The notes under the pieces are model-generated. The model searched no databases and had not been told where the DNA came from. It saw only the letters and a list, made by a program, of their open reading frames with translations. From Cohnella sp. OV330 (GTDB taxonomy: Bacteria > Bacillota > Bacilli > Paenibacillales > Paenibacillaceae), in NCBI RefSeq assembly GCF_900112065.1, contig NZ_FOKE01000001.1, forward strand, positions 145,468 through 209,467: a stretch of DNA of 64,000 nucleotides. The letters are read 5' to 3'. Positions 32,092 through 41,377 of the stretch are shown in pieces. Both the position numbers and the translations under genes were made by a program. Position 1 is the stretch's first letter. Every line of letters starts with the position of its first letter.

Positions 32092-34404
32092 TCACGTATT
32101 TCGTTCGATCGCGGACTTGAGCCTGTACTCCTTGGGCGTGACGCTGTACCGGCGCTTGAACAAGCGGTAAAAATAACTCTCGTTGCCGAAGCCGACCCGC
32201 TCCATGATCTCCGATACCGTCAGGTCCTGCTGCTCGAGCAGCAGTCTCGCCTGCGCGAGCCGCGCGGAGTTGATCCGGTCGACCACCGTCTCGCCGGACT
32301 GCGCTTTGTACACCTGGCCAAGATAAACCGGGTTCATCTTGAGCATGTCGGCGATCTTCTGAACGTTCAAGTCCGGATCGGCGAAGTGCTTGTCCACGAT
32401 CTCCGCGATCGTGTCGGCGATCAGCCGGCTCTTGTCCTCTTTGCCGCTCTGCCGCTGCTCGAACATCTCCCTCGCGACGGAGAGCAGCACGTCCCGCGCC
32501 TCGTCCAGCGTCTCGATGCCGACCAGGCGCCGATTGACCGCGTGGAGGTCGACGGATACCGGGTTCAGGTTGAATTGATTGATCTCGCCGAGCGTGTTGC
32601 TGATCGTCATCCCCATCTGCAGAAGGGCCGAAAACATATTTTCGAAGCCGAACGCCCCGATCGCCCGCTTCCAGCTCTCGATCGCTTCCGTCGTTTGCGC
32701 CAGGTCGCCGCTCTTGAGCCCCTCGATCAACTGCTTGTCCAGCTCGCCGGGAATCCGGAATTGCTCGTTGCGCTCGTTGGCTTCGATGTCCTCCGGCTCG
32801 ATGACCGCCCCGTGACCGAGGATCATCCGGTAATCGGATTGCCGGAGCGTCAAGGCATAGTGACGGGAGATGTCCCGATAATGGTCGAAAGACCGGCTCA
32901 AGGCAACCGTGAACGAGACGCGATAATAAGACATAATCGTCCCTTGCAGCTCGCGGAACCGCTCGCCCAGCGCCTCCAGGCCGCCTTCTCCTTTGCCGCT
33001 GACGATAAATACGAGATGGCCGTCCTTCATGTCCGCGTACTCGCACCAGTAGTCGCGGCGGAGCAGCTCTTCGCCGATGTTGGCGATGGCAAAGGTAAAG
33101 AGAGATTCGGAGCCTTCGCCCGATGCCGCGACAAGCGTCTCCCGCCGGTCGAGCCGGACGACCGCGAGCCTCAGCGCGCCGGACGCCGCGATGTCGATGC
33201 CGTATTGCTCCCGATTCTGCCTGAACTCGGCTTCGGATACGGCATCGCTCCCGCCGAGCAGGCTGCGCAGATGGTACACCTTCGCGATGTTGCGCTTGGA
33301 CGCCTCGTCCCGTTCCAATCCCTTCAGCTTGTCGACCATGCCCATATAGTTTGCGGCGATCAGCGTCAGCTCGTCCTTGGCCTGCGGGTGTCCGCGCGGG
33401 TCCTCGGGAATGAGGCTGAGCAGCCGTCCGACCGGACGATACAGCCGCAGGGAGAAAAACACCGACAGCAGCACGGCGAACAGGACGACCGACAGCATGA
33501 CCCCGATCTCCGTCCACTTCATCCGGTTCACGTTCCCCAGCACCGAATCGTAGTCGCGCAGGCTCAGGATGCGCCAGTTGTTCATCCCTTTTCCCAGATA
33601 AGCGACCTTGAACTTCTTGCCCGCATGCCGGTAAACGAAGTCCTCGAGCGTGCTGGACGAAGCCGCGATCCGCGGCATCACCTCGTCCTTGAGCGCCAGC
33701 TGGGCCGGGGACAGCGGCACGCTCGACATGAGGACATTGCCGTCCCCGTCGGTCACGAGGAGCAGGTCCTTCTCCCGGTCGGCCAGCTTATTAAGCGCCT
33801 TCACGTTGTCCAGCAGCCAGTCCGGCTTCACGGTCAGGATCAGCACGCTGCCGTTGACCGAGCCGAGCGAGGGACCGTCGTACAGAAAACAAGCGAAAAC
33901 GTCGATGCCGCTGCCGCCGCCGTCCAGGTCGAGCGGCATGAGCTGCAGCTTCGGAACGTCCGGATGCTGCTTCAAATAGCCGCCTAAAACTTCGTACAGC
34001 CGGCTGTTGTCCATGCCATGATTAAGCGAGGAGAAAAAGCGCTTCTGGCCCGGGTTGTAAAAAGCGACGGCATGCAAATAGGGCGACTCGGCGACGGTCC
34101 GGTCGAGACGGTCGATCTTCAGGATGCTCTGCCGGTAATCGGCCCCCGCCTTCAGCGCGATCAGCTCGTCGTCGTTGAACAGGGACACGGCCATATCCTT
34201 GACGATGCCGTTCATGTTCTCGATGTTGTAGTTGATCTGGGTGAGCAGCTTGCGGTCGGCGTCGTTCTGCAGGCTGAGCACCTTCCCGCGGGCGTTGACG
34301 TTGAGCATGTAGGCGGTCACTGCCAGGGTGACGACGACGAACATGAAGCTGAGGAGGATTCGCTGCAGGAACTTGCGCGTGCGAAGCGTTCGGAACACGT
34401 TCAT
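32092..34404 (-). CDS. Membrane-bound AraC-family transcriptional regulator
   Basis: 770 residues: an N-terminal membrane helix (about 15-36), an extracellular sensor region, a second helix (about 295-320), a linker, and a C-terminal double helix-turn-helix of the AraC/XylS type (about 665-765). This one-component layout is typical of Paenibacillus sugar regulators. Its gene lies immediately upstream of solute-binding protein 2 and has an ordinary sigma-A promoter of its own. It is the best candidate to bind the 36-nt box at four neighbouring promoters. The extracellular ligand is presumably a sugar or a loaded binding protein. Confidence 0.88.
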   Translation of the reverse strand: MNVFRTLRTRKFLQRILLSFMFVVVTLAVTAYMLNVNARGKVLSLQNDADRKLLTQINYNIENMNGIVKDMAVSLFNDDELIALKAGADYRQSILKIDRLDRTVAESPYLHAVAFYNPGQKRFFSSLNHGMDNSRLYEVLGGYLKQHPDVPKLQLMPLDLDGGGSGIDVFACFLYDGPSLGSVNGSVLILTVKPDWLLDNVKALNKLADREKDLLLVTDGDGNVLMSSVPLSPAQLALKDEVMPRIAASSSTLEDFVYRHAGKKFKVAYLGKGMNNWRILSLRDYDSVLGNVNRMKWTEIGVMLSVVLFAVLLSVFFSLRLYRPVGRLLSLIPEDPRGHPQAKDELTLIAANYMGMVDKLKGLERDEASKRNIAKVYHLRSLLGGSDAVSEAEFRQNREQYGIDIAASGALRLAVVRLDRRETLVAASGEGSESLFTFAIANIGEELLRRDYWCEYADMKDGHLVFIVSGKGEGGLEALGERFRELQGTIMSYYRVSFTVALSRSFDHYRDISRHYALTLRQSDYRMILGHGAVIEPEDIEANERNEQFRIPGELDKQLIEGLKSGDLAQTTEAIESWKRAIGAFGFENMFSALLQMGMTISNTLGEINQFNLNPVSVDLHAVNRRLVGIETLDEARDVLLSVAREMFEQRQSGKEDKSRLIADTIAEIVDKHFADPDLNVQKIADMLKMNPVYLGQVYKAQSGETVVDRINSARLAQARLLLEQQDLTVSEIMERVGFGNESYFYRLFKRRYSVTPKEYRLKSAIERNT

Positions 34405-34437
34405 AAGGCTTCTCTCCCGAGTTGCATTGGTGCACTA

Positions 34438-34467
34438 ACTATAATCGCTCTTTCTTTTTGTTGTCAA
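34438..34467 (-). promoter_or_regulatory. Sigma-A promoter of the AraC-type regulator
   Basis: TTGACA (34467-34462), an 18-nt spacer and TATAGT (34443-34438) on the minus strand. Unlike the box promoters it has a consensus -35, fitting constitutive low-level expression of a regulator. Confidence 0.7.
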
Positions 34468-34471
34468 CGGA

Positions 34472-34511
34472 TGGCAAAAAGAGAGCGGCCGGACGTCCAT
34501 GTGCGTCCGGC
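34472..34511 (-). terminator. Terminator of the beta-propeller gene
   Basis: GCCGGACG, an 8-nt loop and the complement (34488-34511), then CGCTCTCTTTTT on the minus strand, 18 bases past the stop at 34529. Confidence 0.75.
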
Positions 34512-34528
34512 AGCCCCCTTCCGTATCG

Positions 34529-35803
34529 TCAATTGCGTCCGTAGTATAGTTTGAGATTGGCGATATCGACAAGATAGAGGATATCTGCGCCGTTCGCGTT
34601 CCGCTCGACCGCAAGTCGTTGGATCGGGATGCCCGGCGCGAGCGACGCCTGGCTCCAGCCCGTGCCCGACTGCGCCGCCATGAAGGCGCGGTCCGTCCCC
34701 GCGGTCGTCACGTAGTAGACGCGCGACTGCGTTCCCGTCCACGTGACGTCGATGGCGGCCGTCGTCTCGGCGGCGGCGTAGACGGTCTGCAGATTCCAGC
34801 CGGTCGTGCCGCGCGTCGCCTGCTTGACGGAGAATGTCGTGCTCCCCTCCTCGCGGTAACGGTAAGCGATGACCGGCTTGTTCGCCGAATCGACGGTCAG
34901 CTTGGCGCTTTGCACGCCGGGGCCGCCCGGATCGCTGCCGCTCTGTACGTAGGCTTCGGTCGGCGCCATCGGCTGCACGATGTCCGCGGTGGTCAGCGAT
35001 ACGGGGACCGACACAGGCGTACCGTCCGATTTGGAGAACGTGTTCGTGGACGGGCTATATTTGAGATAAGACAGCTGGTGGCGCAGCGGACTGGCCGCGA
35101 AGTACGCCCACTCGAACAAGATGTGCAGGTCGCCGTTCGCGTCGAACGCCAGATCGTCCGGGTACACCGAGCGATTGAGCGTGGAGGCGACGACCGCAAT
35201 CTGGCTCCACGTCGACGCCGCGTTGTCCCAGCGCAGCAGCACGCCGGTACGCTTGCCGGCGGTATCCTGGCTGGACCGGACGAGCAGGTACAAGTCTCCG
35301 TTCGGCGCCGTCGTCACGACCGGGTACGTGACCTTCATCGTCTGATCGGGCATGTCCGCCGAATGGTTCTGCGGCGCGCCGCCGACCGTGTCCGACCGGA
35401 AATAATGCCATGCCGAATCGTGCATGGAGGCGAATACGTGGAAGCGGCCGCTGCCGTCCCGCGCGATCGACGGCTGGTTGTGGCCGTTGTCGTCGGCGTA
35501 CTCGGCCACGGCGGCGCCGTCCATGACGGGGATGTTCGACCACGTCCCCGCCCCGTCGCGCCTTGCGATGTATACTTTGTGCGTGCCCGCGGCGCTGCCC
35601 GGCGCGTTATACGCCATGTAGGCATATTCGAGACCGGTGCCGTACGTCTCGAGCGGACTCCACCAGCCCGCCTGGTTGCTCGAATCCATCGCGTACGGCA
35701 CCTGCGTCAGCGTCGCCGCCGCGCTCCCGGTGCCCGCAGGCAGGAGCGCGACCAGCGCGAGCCCCGCGATCCACGTTTTGAGCTGTTTTTTCCAATTCAT
35801 CAT
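34529..35803 (-). CDS. Secreted BNR-type beta-propeller protein
   Basis: 424 residues. The signal peptide ends near GTGSAAA. The mature part consists of repeated blades with Asp-box-like segments (GNGQPSIA-like NGHNQPSIARDGSG, DANGDLHILFEW) typical of the BNR-4 group, which includes seven-bladed polysaccharide lyases such as ulvan lyases. Catalytic residues cannot be assigned from sequence alone. It lies upstream of the AraC-type regulator on the same strand. A GTGAAGCGCTTGCA element at 35874-35887 resembles half of a cre site. Confidence 0.72.
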   Translation of the reverse strand: MMNWKKQLKTWIAGLALVALLPAGTGSAAATLTQVPYAMDSSNQAGWWSPLETYGTGLEYAYMAYNAPGSAAGTHKVYIARRDGAGTWSNIPVMDGAAVAEYADDNGHNQPSIARDGSGRFHVFASMHDSAWHYFRSDTVGGAPQNHSADMPDQTMKVTYPVVTTAPNGDLYLLVRSSQDTAGKRTGVLLRWDNAASTWSQIAVVASTLNRSVYPDDLAFDANGDLHILFEWAYFAASPLRHQLSYLKYSPSTNTFSKSDGTPVSVPVSLTTADIVQPMAPTEAYVQSGSDPGGPGVQSAKLTVDSANKPVIAYRYREEGSTTFSVKQATRGTTGWNLQTVYAAAETTAAIDVTWTGTQSRVYYVTTAGTDRAFMAAQSGTGWSQASLAPGIPIQRLAVERNANGADILYLVDIANLKLYYGRN

Positions 35804-36175
35804 TCACCTTCTCCTCTCCATCGCTTGGAATGAACCGCAGCTTGCGGAGCGTTCGCTTCGGAAGCGGACGCCGGTGAAGCGCTTGCATGAACGGCCGCCT
35901 AACGTCCGGCGACAGGCTAATCGTATCATGCAGGCCGCCGCGCGCGTCAGCAACAAAATGATGAAGGGGATAGAACAAAATGAGGGCATTTTGGAGACGG
36001 GTAGAACAAAATTCTGCTTGAGAAGGCGCTTGGAGTGGGAGCTGAGGCTTGAAGTCTGCACGTAGATCAACAGTCGGCGCTTGGGGTGGGTATAGCGGTT
36101 CCCGGATCAGCTGCTGGTTGTCGTGCCAGGTGCCAGCAGCTTTCCGGGGCCGCGCGCCCGCGGGCGCCTCCTTCG
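35804..36175. other. Intergenic region without a gene
   Basis: It holds the upstream region of the beta-propeller gene (AGAAGGTGA ribosome site, half-cre at 35874-35887), two short repeats of TAGAACAAAA at 35971 and 36002, and a 9-bp inverted repeat (AGCTGCTGG and its complement, about 36108-36140) that may end bshB2 transcription. Open frames here look non-coding. Confidence 0.5.
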
Positions 36176-36832
36176 TCAGGCGAACTTGTACGTCCAGAAG
36201 CGCTCGGTGCCGAATCGCTCCTGCACCTCGCGGTTTTTGTGCGGGTTTTTCTCGAACAGCTGCGGGACGTAAAATTGCGAGCGATGCGACAGGATCGACG
36301 CGATCTTCTGCTTCAGGAAACCGCTGACGTCCACGAAGACGTCCGGGTCGCCGATCGACTCCCGGTGATTATGCGAAAAGGCGAGGCAGTGCACGGGCGG
36401 ACGGGCGGACGGATCCAGCTTGCCGATCGTGCGGACGACCGCAGCGCCTGTCGCGTCGTGGTCCGGATGGACCGCGAAGCCCGGGAAAAACGTGATGACG
36501 AGCGTCGGGTCGAGCTCCGCGAGCAGCTCGCCGATTTTCAGATCCAGCAGGTCCTGGTCCTCGAATTCGAGCGTCTTGTCGTGAAAGCCGAGCAGGCGAA
36601 GATCCTGGATGCCGATGGCCTGGCAGGACTGCTCGAGCTCGCCCTTGCGGATCTGCGGGAGCGTGATGCGGTTGGCAAAAGGCGGATTGCCCATATTGCG
36701 CGCGCGCTCGCCCAAGGTCAGGCAAGCGTAGGTGACCTGGGCCCCCGCCGCGATGTGCTTGGCCAGCGTGCCCGAGATGCCGAAGCATTCGTCGTCCGGA
36801 TGCGGCAGCACGACTAGAATACGTTGTTCCAT
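36176..36832 (-). CDS. bshB2: Bacillithiol biosynthesis deacetylase BshB2 (PIG-L family)
   Basis: 218 residues. It has the PIG-L/LmbE zinc motif PHPDDE at the N-terminus and HPDHDAT near residue 105. It should remove the acetyl group from N-acetylglucosaminyl-malate during synthesis of the thiol bacillithiol. YojF is encoded 27 bp upstream, the same pair as yojF-yojG in Bacillus subtilis, which supports BshB2 over other PIG-L enzymes. Ribosome site GGAAAGGA. Confidence 0.9.
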   Translation of the reverse strand: MEQRILVVLPHPDDECFGISGTLAKHIAAGAQVTYACLTLGERARNMGNPPFANRITLPQIRKGELEQSCQAIGIQDLRLLGFHDKTLEFEDQDLLDLKIGELLAELDPTLVITFFPGFAVHPDHDATGAAVVRTIGKLDPSARPPVHCLAFSHNHRESIGDPDVFVDVSGFLKQKIASILSHRSQFYVPQLFEKNPHKNREVQERFGTERFWTYKFA

Positions 36833-36859
36833 GGATATCTTCCTTTCCCGGTCGTTAAG

Positions 36860-37204
36860 TTAAAAGGGCTCGCGGCTAAGCTGCAGGGCGACGACCAGCT
36901 TGCCCGAGCTGTCGTGTCCGGCCATGATCAGGCGCTCCGCGTCGGTCTCGTCGTAGTGCGTCAGTCCCTCGGCGTAGATCCAGCCTTTATCCATTTTCAA
37001 ACCGACTCGATAGGGTCCGTTGCCGGAGATCGACCCGATGCCGTAGCGAATCAGGGCGTTCGTGATGAAGTTAGCCGCGGGATGTTTGGTGCTATCGTTG
37101 TGGGCCGCGTAAGCGCCCGTCGTCAATTCCAAGTGTATGTACAGGTCCTGATCCTTGAGCGAATCGATCCTGTTCTGTATTTCCACGATTTGAATCGGTA
37201 GCAT
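36860..37204 (-). CDS. yojF: YojF family protein (DUF1806)
   Basis: 114 residues. It matches YojF in length and in motifs such as the AAHNDS and KGWIYAEGLTHY segments. The family is nearly always encoded just before BshB2; its biochemical role is not established. A GGAGGAGG ribosome site precedes the ATG. Confidence 0.85.
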   Translation of the reverse strand: MLPIQIVEIQNRIDSLKDQDLYIHLELTTGAYAAHNDSTKHPAANFITNALIRYGIGSISGNGPYRVGLKMDKGWIYAEGLTHYDETDAERLIMAGHDSSGKLVVALQLSREPF

Positions 37205-37295
37205 GCCGGCGCCTCCTCCGCTATTTATGATTCAATATACCACAGTCAAAGGAACGGCGCATGCGCGCGGCCGTCGTTATCCCCCGAACGATGCC

Positions 37296-37320
37296 GAAAA
37301 AGCCCCGCGGAGCGGGGCTT
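37296..37320 (-). terminator. Terminator of the alpha/alpha-toroid gene
   Basis: AAGCCCCGC, a short loop and its complement, followed on the minus strand by TTTTTC, about 20 bases past the stop at 37340. Confidence 0.85.
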
Positions 37321-37339
37321 CCTGCCTCTTTTGAATCGT

Positions 37340-39250
37340 TCAATTCCGGATGAGCAAGCCGATCTCCGAACTGTCCTTCCTGTCGTTAACCGTATCGAGC
37401 TCCGCCCGCAGATGCATGATGCCATTGTGGAATTCCTCGGTGTCGAGCATGAACGATTCGGGAAGGTCCTTGCCCGAGAACAACTCGGTAGCGCCGAGCG
37501 AGACCCGGATGCGCCGGACGGCGTCGTCCTGGGGCACCCCGATCTCGACCTTGAACTTGACGATCCCCGACACCTCTTCGCGATCCTGCACGCCGCACAG
37601 GTTGATCGCGGGCTTCGGCGCCGGCGCGACGAATACGCCGTCCATCCATAGCTGGCCGTCCCGGTCCTCCGGCGTCGCGCCGCTCGGCAGAACCAGCACG
37701 ACCGCGGCCTGATCGCTCTCCAGCACGAATGCCGAACGATCTTTGACGCCCTTGGCTAGGTAGGCTCCCCTGACGATATCCAGCAGGTCGACCGCCATGT
37801 CCCCCAAATCCTCGATCTCCACGGTCTCCGGCGAGCCGAACGGATTGTAGTACAGGTAGGTTGGATAGGCGTCGGCACGGTAATAGTCCGTCCTGAGACA
37901 GTCGATCTGTAAAATGCCTTCTACGTTCGTCTTTTTAACGATGCCGCCGACGAAACCCGCGTAGGAGCCGCTGTAGAGGGAAAAATCGAGCGCTCCCCAG
38001 TTCATGACCGTCGCGTCGCCGCTGGCGTAAGGCGTCTTGCCCTCGTATTCCTTGCGGATACCCTCGTACGGAATCACCTGGCCTGGATCTCCCGCCCAAT
38101 CCGGACAAGATTGGTTGGCCGCCGGCAGCTCGTCCGCATAGAAATAGCGCGACTGATTGGCGAGATTCAGCATCCACTTGCCGATATCGTGCGCATACCG
38201 CGGATCGTAGCGAACGAGCGGCGCGAGCACGCTGAACAGATGGAAGCCGTTCATCGCGAACGCGTATCCGCCGTTGTCGGCCAAGCTGCCGATCAGACCG
38301 TGCATGTCATAGTTGCCCCAGCGTTCGGCGACCGTGCCCCAGCCCGGCCGGATGACCGTCCCGCCGTCGAAGATCCAGTTGATGAATTTGCCGATATCGA
38401 AATCCTTGCCGTGCTCGGCATTCAGCCGCGCAGCCAGATAAGGCGCATAGTACATGAGCAGCTCATAATACGGATTGTCGAGCTGATCCTCCAGGAAGGC
38501 GAGGCACTCCATGGCCGCATCCAGATACTTGGCGTCGCCGAACTTTCGATAAGCCATATGGAGCAGCATGGCGATGCCCGCCGCGGCGTCAGGCTCCCGC
38601 CACTTCCCGTTGTCGACCGCTTCCATTTTGCCGAAGTCGAACGCGGTACACCTGAATTGCAGCTTCCCCTCCCGATCCCGCAGCGCTTCGAGCGCCTCCA
38701 GCCAACGGTCCGCCGATGTCCGCATGATCTCGGCCATGCCGGGCTCGTCCGGATAGAAGGCGGCCAGCGCGTAGTAGAGCACATGCGCCTGAACTTCGTA
38801 CCAGAACGTATCGCCGCTTCCCGTGGCCGGTTTGGATACGAAAACCCGTTGCTCGCTATGAAAAAAATTCCGCAGCATGTTGACGTAGTTACCCCCGAAG
38901 CGGTCGCGCTTGTTCACGCCGACAAGCGTCGCGCCGAGCACCGCACCCATAACATTTACGGCTTCCTGCGTGCCGTCGGGGCCTTGCTCGAACTTGCCGA
39001 CATAGGACATTAATCCGAACGAATCCTCTTCCATGTGACGATGCGTCCTGTCCTTCCAGATCAGCGGCAGATGCTCGCCTTCAAGCGTGTCGTCGAACAC
39101 GAATCGATCGTAGGCGAGCGCCGTCTCTCGCCAATCTCTCAGCTTTAGCGGCTTCGGCACGTTCGGCAGCTTCTCGGCGACATGGATGCGCTTGACGGTG
39201 GACGGCTGCATGGAGACTAGCGCGGATGCGGATTCGGCTTTCGGGCTCAT
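37340..39250 (-). CDS. Large intracellular protein, likely alpha/alpha-toroid carbohydrate-active fold, family not recognised
   Basis: 636 residues, no signal peptide. The first two thirds are rich in paired helices with aromatic and Asp/His positions (HADR-like KDRTHRHMEEDSF, ADNGGYAFAMNGFH) as in six-hairpin glycosidases and lyases. The last third looks all-beta, as in heparinase-like and GH88/GH105-like enzymes. I cannot assign a family. It is monocistronic, with an AGGAGG ribosome site and its own terminator. An intracellular role in processing imported oligosaccharides would fit the region but is inference. Confidence 0.6.
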   Translation of the reverse strand: MSPKAESASALVSMQPSTVKRIHVAEKLPNVPKPLKLRDWRETALAYDRFVFDDTLEGEHLPLIWKDRTHRHMEEDSFGLMSYVGKFEQGPDGTQEAVNVMGAVLGATLVGVNKRDRFGGNYVNMLRNFFHSEQRVFVSKPATGSGDTFWYEVQAHVLYYALAAFYPDEPGMAEIMRTSADRWLEALEALRDREGKLQFRCTAFDFGKMEAVDNGKWREPDAAAGIAMLLHMAYRKFGDAKYLDAAMECLAFLEDQLDNPYYELLMYYAPYLAARLNAEHGKDFDIGKFINWIFDGGTVIRPGWGTVAERWGNYDMHGLIGSLADNGGYAFAMNGFHLFSVLAPLVRYDPRYAHDIGKWMLNLANQSRYFYADELPAANQSCPDWAGDPGQVIPYEGIRKEYEGKTPYASGDATVMNWGALDFSLYSGSYAGFVGGIVKKTNVEGILQIDCLRTDYYRADAYPTYLYYNPFGSPETVEIEDLGDMAVDLLDIVRGAYLAKGVKDRSAFVLESDQAAVVLVLPSGATPEDRDGQLWMDGVFVAPAPKPAINLCGVQDREEVSGIVKFKVEIGVPQDDAVRRIRVSLGATELFSGKDLPESFMLDTEEFHNGIMHLRAELDTVNDRKDSSEIGLLIRN

Positions 39251-39392
39251 GGTCGTCCTCCTGATGGCTTTAGGCGTTTTTATCGAGACTTAACCCATAA
39301 ACGACAAGCTTCAACCCGCACCGGGCTTGTTTATCGGGAAACGGCGTTGGGGTATGTGGATATTGGCACCCACTACGGAAGGAGCGATCGAT

Positions 39393-39581
39393 ATGGCAAA
39401 GGAACTGGCCATGCACGAGAAGCTGGAGGTTCACGAGATCCTGACGCTGAAAACGTCGTGCGCCACCAAAGCGAGGGCGATGTTGGAGTTCGCGAAGGAC
39501 GAAAAACTTAAGGCGCTGATCGAGCAGGACCTGGTGAACTCGTCCAAGGCAATCGAAGAATTGAAATCCATCCTACAATAA
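39393..39581 (+). CDS. Small CotF-like spore coat-associated protein
   Basis: 62 residues from the ATG at 39393 (MAKELAMHEKLEVHEILT), placed by the GGAAGGAG ribosome site; the longer frame upstream has none. Helical and charged, it resembles the short proteins that pair with CotF-type coat proteins in Paenibacillaceae. The next gene follows after 12 bases with a nearly identical leader (GTGATCGATATGGCA), so the two form an operon. Confidence 0.75.
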   Translation: MAKELAMHEKLEVHEILTLKTSCATKARAMLEFAKDEKLKALIEQDLVNSSKAIEELKSILQ

Positions 39582-39593
39582 GAGGTGATCGAT

Positions 39594-39902
39594 ATGGCAA
39601 CGACGATGAAAAAAGAAGAGCTGCTCAAGGCGACTGCGCCGCTGGACGATCTGGCGATCGCGACCGATATGCTGCTGTCGGCGAAGTCCGCCGTGCGCAG
39701 CTACGCCATTGCGTTGACGGAGACGGCGACGCCGAAGGTTCACAAGATTTTGAGAGCGCAGCTCGACACGGCGATCGAGACGCACAGGAAGATCGCGGCC
39801 TACATGATCGAGAACGAGATGTATCATCCCTATAACGTGGAAAAGCAGGTCGAGCACGACGTCCTCAAGGCGGATACCGCCCTCTCCCTCATCAAGGAAT
39901 AA
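39594..39902 (+). CDS. CotF-family spore coat protein
   Basis: 102 residues from the ATG at 39594 behind AGAGGTGATC. The C-terminal ENEMYHPYNVEKQV matches the signature of the CotF/coat family (MYHPY). It probably forms a four-helix bundle of the ferritin-like type and belongs to the outer layers of the spore. It is followed at once by a terminator. Confidence 0.82.
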   Translation: MATTMKKEELLKATAPLDDLAIATDMLLSAKSAVRSYAIALTETATPKVHKILRAQLDTAIETHRKIAAYMIENEMYHPYNVEKQVEHDVLKADTALSLIKE

Positions 39903-39910
39903 GCGAAAGC

Positions 39911-39936
39911 CGGGCGCCTGCGGGCGCTTTTTTTTA
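39911..39936 (+). terminator. Terminator of the CotF-like operon
   Basis: Stem GCGCC/GGCGC with a 4-nt loop followed by eight T, nine bases past the stop. Confidence 0.85.
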
Positions 39937-40007
39937 TGGTCGAAGGTATGCTACCGTATAGGTAAAGACGATGCGAAGACGGAATTCGGAAAGGAAACGT
40001 GTGCGCA

Positions 40008-41003
40008 ATGAAAGTAGGAATCCTGGACCAAGCGCCGATCGTAAAAGGCGGCAATGCGCCGAATGCGCTCCGAAACGCAGAAGAAATCGCCGTACTCGCG
40101 GACGAGCTCGGCTATCATCGGATGTGGATGGCGGAGCATCACAATACCCGCAACTTCGCCAGCACGGCGCCCGAGATTATCGCGGCGCGCCTGGCCGCGC
40201 TGACGAAGCGCATCCGCATCGGCACCGGCGGCGTCATGATGATGCACTATTCGCCGCTTAAGCTGGCCGAAGTATTCAAGACCCTCAGCGCCTTTTCCCC
40301 GGGGCGAATCGACTTCGGCGCCGGCCGCGCGCCGGGCGGCGACCACTACTCGACCCGCGCGCTCGCCGAGGGACGGGCGCATCTGCCCGGCGACCTGTAT
40401 GACAAGCTGCAGACGACGATGCAGCTGATCGCGGATCGCGCGTCGAAGGACCCGCTGTACGAGGGCCTGCTCGCCTCCCCGTACGACGTGCCGCTGCCGG
40501 AAGCGTGGCTGCTCGGCTCCACGGGCAACAGCGCCGTTCGGGCCGGGCGCCTCGGCGTCGGCTATTCGTTCGCGCAATTTTTTAACGGGCAGATGACGCG
40601 GGAAATTTTCGACGCCTACAGGGATAACTTCGAGCCGTCGTACTTCATGCCGAAGCCGCTCATCCTCGTGACCTATTCGGCCACCGTCGCCGAGACCCGC
40701 GAGGAAGCGGAGTACATCGCGAAGCCGGCCGACCTGATGCGCCTGTCGCTCATGCGCGGCTCCCTGCAGCAGGTGATGACGCCTGAGGAAGCGCGCGACT
40801 ATCCATTGTCCGAGTCGGACCTCGCCATCATCCGCGAGAACCGCAAGCTCCATCTCGTCGGCACGCCCGCCGAGGTCGCGGATTTGCTCCGCCGAGACCA
40901 GGAGCTGTACGGCTTCGACGAAGTGATGATTAACAGCACGCCGCATGGCATGGCTTCGCGCCTCCATGTATTTCGATTGCTGGCGCGGGAGCTGCTGCAG
41001 TAG
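40008..41003 (+). CDS. Luciferase-like (LLM class) flavin-dependent oxidoreductase
   Basis: 331 residues from the ATG at 40008; a GTG at 39999 is too close to the AAGGAA ribosome site. It shows the LLM markers WMAEHHNT, RIRIGTGGVMM and the GRIDFGAGRAPGG segment typical of the YceB/MsnO8 group that uses FMN. Substrate unknown. Its last 29 bases are repeated just after the stop codon. Confidence 0.88.
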   Translation: MKVGILDQAPIVKGGNAPNALRNAEEIAVLADELGYHRMWMAEHHNTRNFASTAPEIIAARLAALTKRIRIGTGGVMMMHYSPLKLAEVFKTLSAFSPGRIDFGAGRAPGGDHYSTRALAEGRAHLPGDLYDKLQTTMQLIADRASKDPLYEGLLASPYDVPLPEAWLLGSTGNSAVRAGRLGVGYSFAQFFNGQMTREIFDAYRDNFEPSYFMPKPLILVTYSATVAETREEAEYIAKPADLMRLSLMRGSLQQVMTPEEARDYPLSESDLAIIRENRKLHLVGTPAEVADLLRRDQELYGFDEVMINSTPHGMASRLHVFRLLARELLQ

Positions 41004-41045
41004 GAAAGTGTTATGATTGCTGGCGCGGGAGCTGCTGCAATAGGA
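40975..41045. repeat. Direct repeat of the 3' end of the oxidoreductase gene
   Basis: GATTGCTGGCGCGGGAGCTG and 11 further bases at 40975-41005 recur at 41015-41045 with one change (CAGTAGGA against CAATAGGA). The first copy contains the stop codon; the second is outside the gene. Confidence 0.85.
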
Positions 41046-41377
41046 TGGCGTGCATGGTGTACCGGCTGTCCGCGGCAGTGTAGACGGATAGGGCTGATGT
41101 CTGCGGCGCTTTGGGCAGATCATGTACGGATCTAAGTCCATACTTCCTGCTAAGTGTCGCCCTGCACCGGTCAAGTATGGATTTAAGTCCATACTTCTTG
41201 CCAAGCGGCGCCTTGCACCGGTCAACTATGGATATAAGTCAACACATCCTGCCAAGTAGCGAGCATGGTGAGCTGATACGTCAACGGGACGAAGCAGGAG
41301 ATCCTCCGCTTTGTCCCGTTTGCTTATTCCGGCATCTTTCAGCTTTTTGCATCTCCTTTGACGTCTACCGTTACGCC
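41004..41377. other. Intergenic region with repeats, no gene
   Basis: Besides the duplicated gene end and a three-copy array, it contains a 13-bp stem with one mismatch (AACGGGACGAAGC near 41283 and its complement near 41323), which may stop transcription from either side, since the oxidoreductase and the ArsR-type gene converge here. Confidence 0.5.
41110..41262. repeat. Three-copy array, exact 51-bp period, with palindromes
   Basis: Copies centred on GGATTTAAGTCC start at 41128, 41179 and 41230, 51 bp apart. The middle copy forms a perfect palindrome with 9-bp arms (AAGTATGGA, TTTAAG, TCCATACTT). Sequence unrelated to the other arrays. Confidence 0.85.
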
